From Hyaloperonospora brassicae (lineage: Eukaryota; Oomycota; Peronosporomycetes; Peronosporales; Peronosporaceae), in assembly GCA_947650285.1 (NCBI GenBank), contig CANTFL010000591.1, positions 51,748 to 115,747 on the forward strand: a stretch of 64,000 nucleotides of DNA. The letters run 5' to 3'. Both the position numbers and the translations under genes were made by a program. Numbering within the stretch: the first letter of the stretch is position 1; every line of letters starts with the position of its first letter. Of this stretch, positions 60,081-64,000 are shown piece after piece. The notes under the pieces were generated by a model, which saw nothing but the letters and a program-made list of their open reading frames with translations, ran no database searches and was not told the origin of the DNA.

Positions 60081-60782
60081 CTACGCTTCCTCGTTTGCCT
60101 CGTGTACGTCTGTCGGGCGCACCGAAACCCTTGCGTTAAGTTCACGCAAGGGTGTGACCCTATACAATCGATGCCTGAGAAAGACATCGAGATAAAAATC
60201 TTCTTCAGCGCGGAAATTACTCGCACTGGAACTTAAGCCATGAAGCTCAGTTGCATCGAATAAAGGAATTCGATGGTGTTGGCTTGTCTCGTGAGACAAG
60301 CTATTGATGAGCTGCTCGGGCAAACGCCACGGCTTCAGCTCATCACGCTTCACAGTGGTACCTATGTCGGTACCACGGCTTTCAGAATGACGATGGCTCT
60401 CGCCATCGATATCACACTCTTGCGGGGAAGCACGAGTTGATACTGGTGAGGCATAGTAGTTCTCACCATAGAGTTCATTATCACTGCCAAACAGACTGTG
60501 ATGCATTTCACGGGCCCGCTCGTTCGACAGTGCTCTTGACGAACGATGAGGCACCGCTGGTGATCGGGATGCCTCTGGAACGTTGCGCGAGCCAGGCACG
60601 TCTGACTCGCCATAATTGATGACCTCATTGCCAAGGTCATCATGTGCACGTGGCGCAATACCGCGTGCGTCTGCAACACCTTCTGCTGCAGACGGAGAAC
60701 AAGTAGCAGACGACGAAGCGTCTGCCGCAGAGGCTGGCACAGCAGCAGGCTGTGTGGTCTTCGAATCACCTCGCATAGACAT
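60081..60782 (-). CDS. Antisense ORF (aORF) of right element
   Basis: A 233 aa frame from ATG at 60782 on the strand opposite to pol, starting about 130 bp inside the 3' LTR. The N-terminal ~100 residues are Ala/Ser/Arg-rich and low-complexity. Then come REMHHSLFGSDNELYG, a Ser/Glu-rich stretch, LKPWRLPEQLINSLSHE and RAEEDFYLDVFLRHRLY. The last ~20 residues may be new sequence at the LTR-fragment junction. The homologous but broken frame in the left element shows it belongs to the element family, not to a chance insertion. The function is unknown. Confidence 0.55.
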   Translation of the reverse strand: MSMRGDSKTTQPAAVPASAADASSSATCSPSAAEGVADARGIAPRAHDDLGNEVINYGESDVPGSRNVPEASRSPAVPHRSSRALSNERAREMHHSLFGSDNELYGENYYASPVSTRASPQECDIDGESHRHSESRGTDIGTTVKRDELKPWRLPEQLINSLSHETSQHHRIPLFDATELHGLSSSASNFRAEEDFYLDVFLRHRLYRVTPLRELNARVSVRPTDVHEANEEA

Positions 60783-60896
60783 GTTAACTATGCGAGGCAA
60801 GGTCAGGAGTGAATGGGTCTGACCTAACAAGTGCTCCCTGTCCCACTGGTGTCCAACGGGTGGCCACCAAGGTTTCGATAGTCACACGGTGACTAA

Positions 60897-60914
60897 TAGA
60901 TAAGGGAGGGGTGA
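60897..60914 (+). promoter_or_regulatory. Polypurine tract of right element
   Basis: gataagggaggggtga directly precedes the 3' LTR start at 60915, as in the left copy. Confidence 0.75.
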
Positions 60915-61351
60915 TGTAACGGGTTAGCCCGTTACATGAGATTGTCATTATAACATTGTTAAAAGAATATTACGTCGAATATTCTTTTAACAATATCACA
61001 AGACATGGTGATATTGTTGGGATGACCGAAGGGTCTACTCATTGGTTGATATCGTGATGATATCAACCCACCAATTGCTGCTACACGCGCGCAATGGGTG
61101 GTGAGTAGACGTCATCATACATACAGTTATATTAGTATAATTAAGTCAGGACAACAGAGATTCAAGGAGTTGTGAGACTTGATATATTAATACAGTTTTA
61201 CTTTTACCAAGAGACTAGTCTGACTACTTCGTCTCCTTTCCTTCCTCCGTGTTTCCTTAAAACACCTAGCAGGGCACTGTCGACCACTGTCGTCAGTGGA
61301 AGTATACTCCGTGCTGGTCAACCGGTGCGTAGTCAACAGTGCCCCGTCACA
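60915..61351 (+). repeat. 3' LTR of right element, type A
   Basis: 437 bp, tgtaacgggttagccc...ccccgtcaca. Nearly identical to the 5' LTR of the left element. It is followed by ttgtt (61352-61356), the same five bases that precede the left element's 5' LTR. Confidence 0.88.
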
Positions 61352-61356
61352 TTGTT

Positions 61357-61835
61357 GGCACATAATTGTTGGTAGTACGCAAAAGTATGCTCCCTTGTTG
61401 CTAATTTTAGCTTACTGACACACTCGACCGCCATTTTTGTCTGTGTTCCACTTAAAACGCCTAGGATAGATTCAAAGTAAAATGTCTTTGCATCATATTG
61501 AGTCAACTGCCGTTACTACCTCTGTCTCTATTAGCCCATCTTGACAGAATTGCAGCACTTGTCTTATCATTTAGACGAATGCTGTGCTTCTGCAGCGTGG
61601 AAAATCGTAGTGCTTTTTTCAAAACTCCGTAAGACATCACCTGACTGTTGTATCCTCATCATTCATATCTCCGTCTCACCGTAATCATTTCTACTCTTTT
61701 GAGCTGCCGTCTGGCTCATGGCGATGGTCTAGCGTCTTATACCGCAGTACCTATTGATGTGCTTGGACTGGCCATGAGTTTTGATTACGCAATCGTCAGC
61801 GGGGCCAGGACGAGACAAGACTCTCGATTTCACTG
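61357..61835. other. Spacer between retroelements, no gene
   Basis: Nothing recognised. A frame at 61648-61914 runs into the GATC repeat and has no family features. Confidence 0.4.
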
Positions 61836-61844
61836 GAAGATCGC

Positions 61845-62095
61845 GATCCTAACCAAGGATCGCAAATCTGATCTCCGGCTGCGATCCGCTAGTAGGATGC
61901 CGATCCACGGCTAGGATCACGATCCGCTAGTAGGATCGCGATCCACGGCTTCAGGGTTGGATCCGCCAGTAAGATCACGCGATCCACGGCTAGGATCGCG
62001 AACCGTTGGTGGGATCACGATCCACGGCTAGATTTCCCCCCCCCAGGATCGCGATCCGCTAGTAAGATCGCGATCCGCTCGTAGGATCGTGGGGA
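61845..62095 (+). repeat. GATC-rich minisatellite
   Basis: About ten degenerate units near 20 bp, alternating aggatcgcgatccgctagta and aggatcacgatccacggct. Each contains a near-palindrome ggatcgcgatcc with two GATC sites. It is interrupted by a C run near 62036-62044. A related GATC-rich block occupies the same relative position in the copy at 36.5 kb. Confidence 0.8.
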
Positions 62096-62800
62096 CATCT
62101 TGGGTGGGCCACAAGAAAGACACAACGGTTGATATACTGGGTGTGGACCACACAAATGTGAAAAAGCGATCTTCCCTGGAAAGGCGACGCGTGGCATCTG
62201 GTTAGGACATTCGGATAGGCATAAGGGTAGGGTTTTAGGATTGATTGGATAACGCTAAACAGAGTTCAAATTACTTCACAAGGCACACGTTATCTCTTCC
62301 AGGTTAAAACATTTTTTAGCCCCCGTTGAACAAAGAGTAACGGTACACGTCTACGCAAGTGTCACACCTGGATTGTTTTGGCCAGGTGTATTCAAGAACC
62401 CTCAAGTAACATCAACTGCGATCGGAAGCAGCAAGACAAGTAAAGGTAAGGCGCAAGATCGCGAGACGGCTCAAGTGGTAGAAGGCTCGCGGATCAAGCA
62501 ACCATACAGTGGACAAGGCGATTTCGTTGAGATCAGGGTTACTCAAGTCAGTACCCACAAGTACCCCGTGATCGCGTGAAGATTTCCGCACGATCACACC
62601 CCCATCCCCAACACGGTCAAGTTTTCTTTTGAGACGAGTCCACCTGGAAGAGTGCAACCCGCCCTACCGACGGGTACACAAGGTGAGGAAAGCTATCAAG
62701 AACACGGGATAGGAGTACCCCCCTCCGTTAGTCGGTCGTCCGGCCGCCAGTGGAGAGTTGGGATCGACTCATAATTTGAGCGGTCGCTCACTCCACCACA
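62096..62800 (+). mobile_element. LTR/leader of a second LTR-retroelement family
   Basis: Conserved with 36.7-37.4 kb over ggcgacgcgtggcat, gagttcaa.ttactt, gatcgcgagacggctcaagtg, gagacgagtccacc and ctaccgacggg.acacaagg. The gag-like frame starts just after it. Exact LTR ends could not be fixed, because the 3' LTR lies outside the window. Confidence 0.6.
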
Positions 62801-63373
62801 ATGGTGCGCGTGCCCGGATCTTCTGGTGACTCGGGATTTCACCGTGAGTCCCCAAGTCAAGAAGTGAAAATCAAGATTGAACCTGGGATGGAAGCGTTTG
62901 AGGAGAAGGGATCGCCTGCGACGCGTGATGTTAAAGGATCCCCGGATTATCAGAGTTTTGGGAGGGGCTCTGATGACAAGAAAATTAAAAGTAGGAAGAT
63001 CGATCAATCGATCTGGAAGATAAACCTCGACCCCTCCTATGGTCCCTTGGGACCACCGCGGATCGTGCTGCAAAACACGATCCGCTGGGTGAAAAACCCT
63101 TCAGCGAAAACTGAACAAAAACTACACAAGACCACTCAAGCAATGTCAAAGAAGACGACTTCGAAGACGGATCGAGTGAAGGAAGAAGATCCCAGATCGG
63201 ATCGACGCGATCGCGGCGTGAAAGCGATCATAAAACCGATCAAGTTCGTAGACGAAGATCTGGATATGAAACCGGAAGGATGGCATTGGATCAACTGGAG
63301 CAAGGATTCCATTGGAAAGCGCTTGAGGATCTGCTATCTAATGATCCCGTACTACGGATACTATGAATCCTAA
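62801..63373 (+). CDS. Gag-like ORF, first part
   Basis: 190 aa beginning [12 protein letters not shown], at the first ATG after the conserved leader. It is Lys/Ser/Asp-rich and strongly hydrophilic up to about residue 150. Then comes a Trp-rich stretch ([15 protein letters not shown]) and a hydrophobic end. It overlaps the next frame by 11 nt, suggesting a frameshift in one gag gene or a deliberate overlap. The assignment as gag rests on position only. Confidence 0.5.
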   Translation: MVRVPGSSGDSGFHRESPSQEVKIKIEPGMEAFEEKGSPATRDVKGSPDYQSFGRGSDDKKIKSRKIDQSIWKINLDPSYGPLGPPRIVLQNTIRWVKNPSAKTEQKLHKTTQAMSKKTTSKTDRVKEEDPRSDRRDRGVKAIIKPIKFVDEDLDMKPEGWHWINWSKDSIGKRLRICYLMIPYYGYYES

Positions 63374-63881
63374 GCTACTCGGAGGATTACAAGGCCCGAT
63401 ATCCTGTGCGAAGGTGGCGACTAACGCAGTACGGATCAGCGCGATCACTCAACTGTTGCAAGATGCGGGATACGTCGCTGGAGCGCTCGATGCGAACCAG
63501 TTACTGGAATGCGATCAGGATCAGGTGATCCATGCGTGTCGATCGCTGTATGACAAGCTTATTCCCCTGACGGGAAAGCGCGAATCCGCAGATCAAGTGG
63601 TGGGGACGATCGCCGATGTCCCAGGCCATTATACCGGATCGTCAATTCCTCTGACGGGAAGCGCGAATCCACCGGATCAAGCAGTTGCGACGATCGCCGA
63701 GTCCCCGAGAGGTTATCATACCGGATCGTCTCAATATGCCTCGGCGGAATCAGAAATGGAGTCGGACGATTCGGGGTCGGCATCCAACAGGGATGTCTCT
63801 AGGCCCAAGTGGTGCAGCATTGCTATGCGATCGAGTCGAGTCGGTGAAGATGAACTCGCGATCGAAGGCCACAGGCGCTAA
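63363..63881 (+). CDS. Gag-like ORF, second part (frameshifted, element continues off window)
   Basis: 172 aa in the +1 frame relative to the previous ORF. It contains two copies of an IPLTG/GTIAD-type stretch (about 63563-63640 and 63645-63725). After about 63830 the sense appears to continue in another frame ([20 protein letters not shown]) to the window end. This points to a decayed gag with at least two frameshifts. Confidence 0.45.
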   Translation: MNPKLLGGLQGPISCAKVATNAVRISAITQLLQDAGYVAGALDANQLLECDQDQVIHACRSLYDKLIPLTGKRESADQVVGTIADVPGHYTGSSIPLTGSANPPDQAVATIAESPRGYHTGSSQYASAESEMESDDSGSASNRDVSRPKWCSIAMRSSRVGEDELAIEGHRR

Positions 63882-64000
63882 AGGGCAGAAGACGATTACT
63901 ACGCAAGGGCTTTCCTGCAGACATTGCCTCGACGAGGCCATGGAACGCTTTCGTCAAGATCAACAGAAACGGGCGTATCAAGCGATCTACCCAAGCCAAA

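Larger units (their letters stand above)
53581..61351 (+). mobile_element. Ty3/gypsy chromodomain element, right copy (plus)
   Basis: The same layout as the left copy but on the plus strand: 5' LTR type B (53581-54019), gag remnant, protease, RT, RNase H, integrase, chromodomain, aORF (antisense), polypurine tract and 3' LTR type A (60915-61351). An extra LTR fragment sits at 59769-60080. Every pol coordinate mirrors the left copy with a sum of 106587 (106586 beyond the integrase). Confidence 0.92.

Overview
This window is nuclear DNA of a plant-pathogenic oomycete, most likely of the Peronosporales (Phytophthora or a downy mildew). The evidence is compact genes with many 70-230 bp introns that mostly start GTACGT/GTGNGT, a secreted protein with a degenerate RxLR-dEER head, and decayed Ty3/gypsy elements and truncated LINE tails. 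The species is not determined.

Region 1 (about 1-18.4 kb) is the gene-bearing, GC-richer part. I rebuilt six conserved or intron-containing genes by joining exons. They are a candidate effector (2607-3188), a mitochondrial GTP/GDP carrier of the GGC1 type (5858-7036), a neutral sphingomyelinase (minus, 7251-8864), a WW-domain protein (9762-11101), frataxin (13446-14417), CNOT11 of the CCR4-NOT deadenylase (minus, 14617-16545) and a queuosine 5'-phosphate N-glycosylase of the QNG1/DUF2419 family (16657-18399). The last two are divergent and share a 111 bp promoter interval. Frataxin (six exons, one with a GC-AG intron) and several small first exons are too short or too split to show up as single open frames. 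The carrier and frataxin both act in mitochondrial GTP/iron homeostasis, but nothing here shows co-regulation.

Region 2 (about 18.4-23 kb) holds a long inverted repeat of about 0.8 kb arms around a 1.15 kb spacer. The left arm was later hit by a 5'-truncated LINE that left a clear 16 bp target duplication. A second copy of the same LINE tail lies at 673-1029.

Region 3 (about 23-45.6 kb) is visibly A+T-rich, stop-dense and nearly gene-free. It contains only fossils: three diverged leaders of one LTR-element family (about 26.5, 36.9 and 62.6 kb), short-period tandem repeats, and a pogo/Tigger-like transposase remnant at about 41.1-42.5 kb.

Region 4 (45.6-61.4 kb) is the most interesting part. 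Two related Ty3/gypsy elements sit head to head. Their pol arms (about 5.2 kb each) are almost identical mirror images and share the same stops and frameshifts. Their LTRs are of two subtypes, and each element carries one of each. The 5 bp target duplication TTGTT pairs the 5' LTR of the left element with the 3' LTR of the right element. This is the signature of an inversion by recombination between the two inverted pol arms. Both elements also carry an antisense reading frame between the integrase/chromodomain and the 3' LTR.

Region 5 (61.4-64 kb) is the 5' part of a different LTR element. It has a GATC-rich minisatellite in its LTR or leader, and its gag is already frameshifted. It runs off the window.
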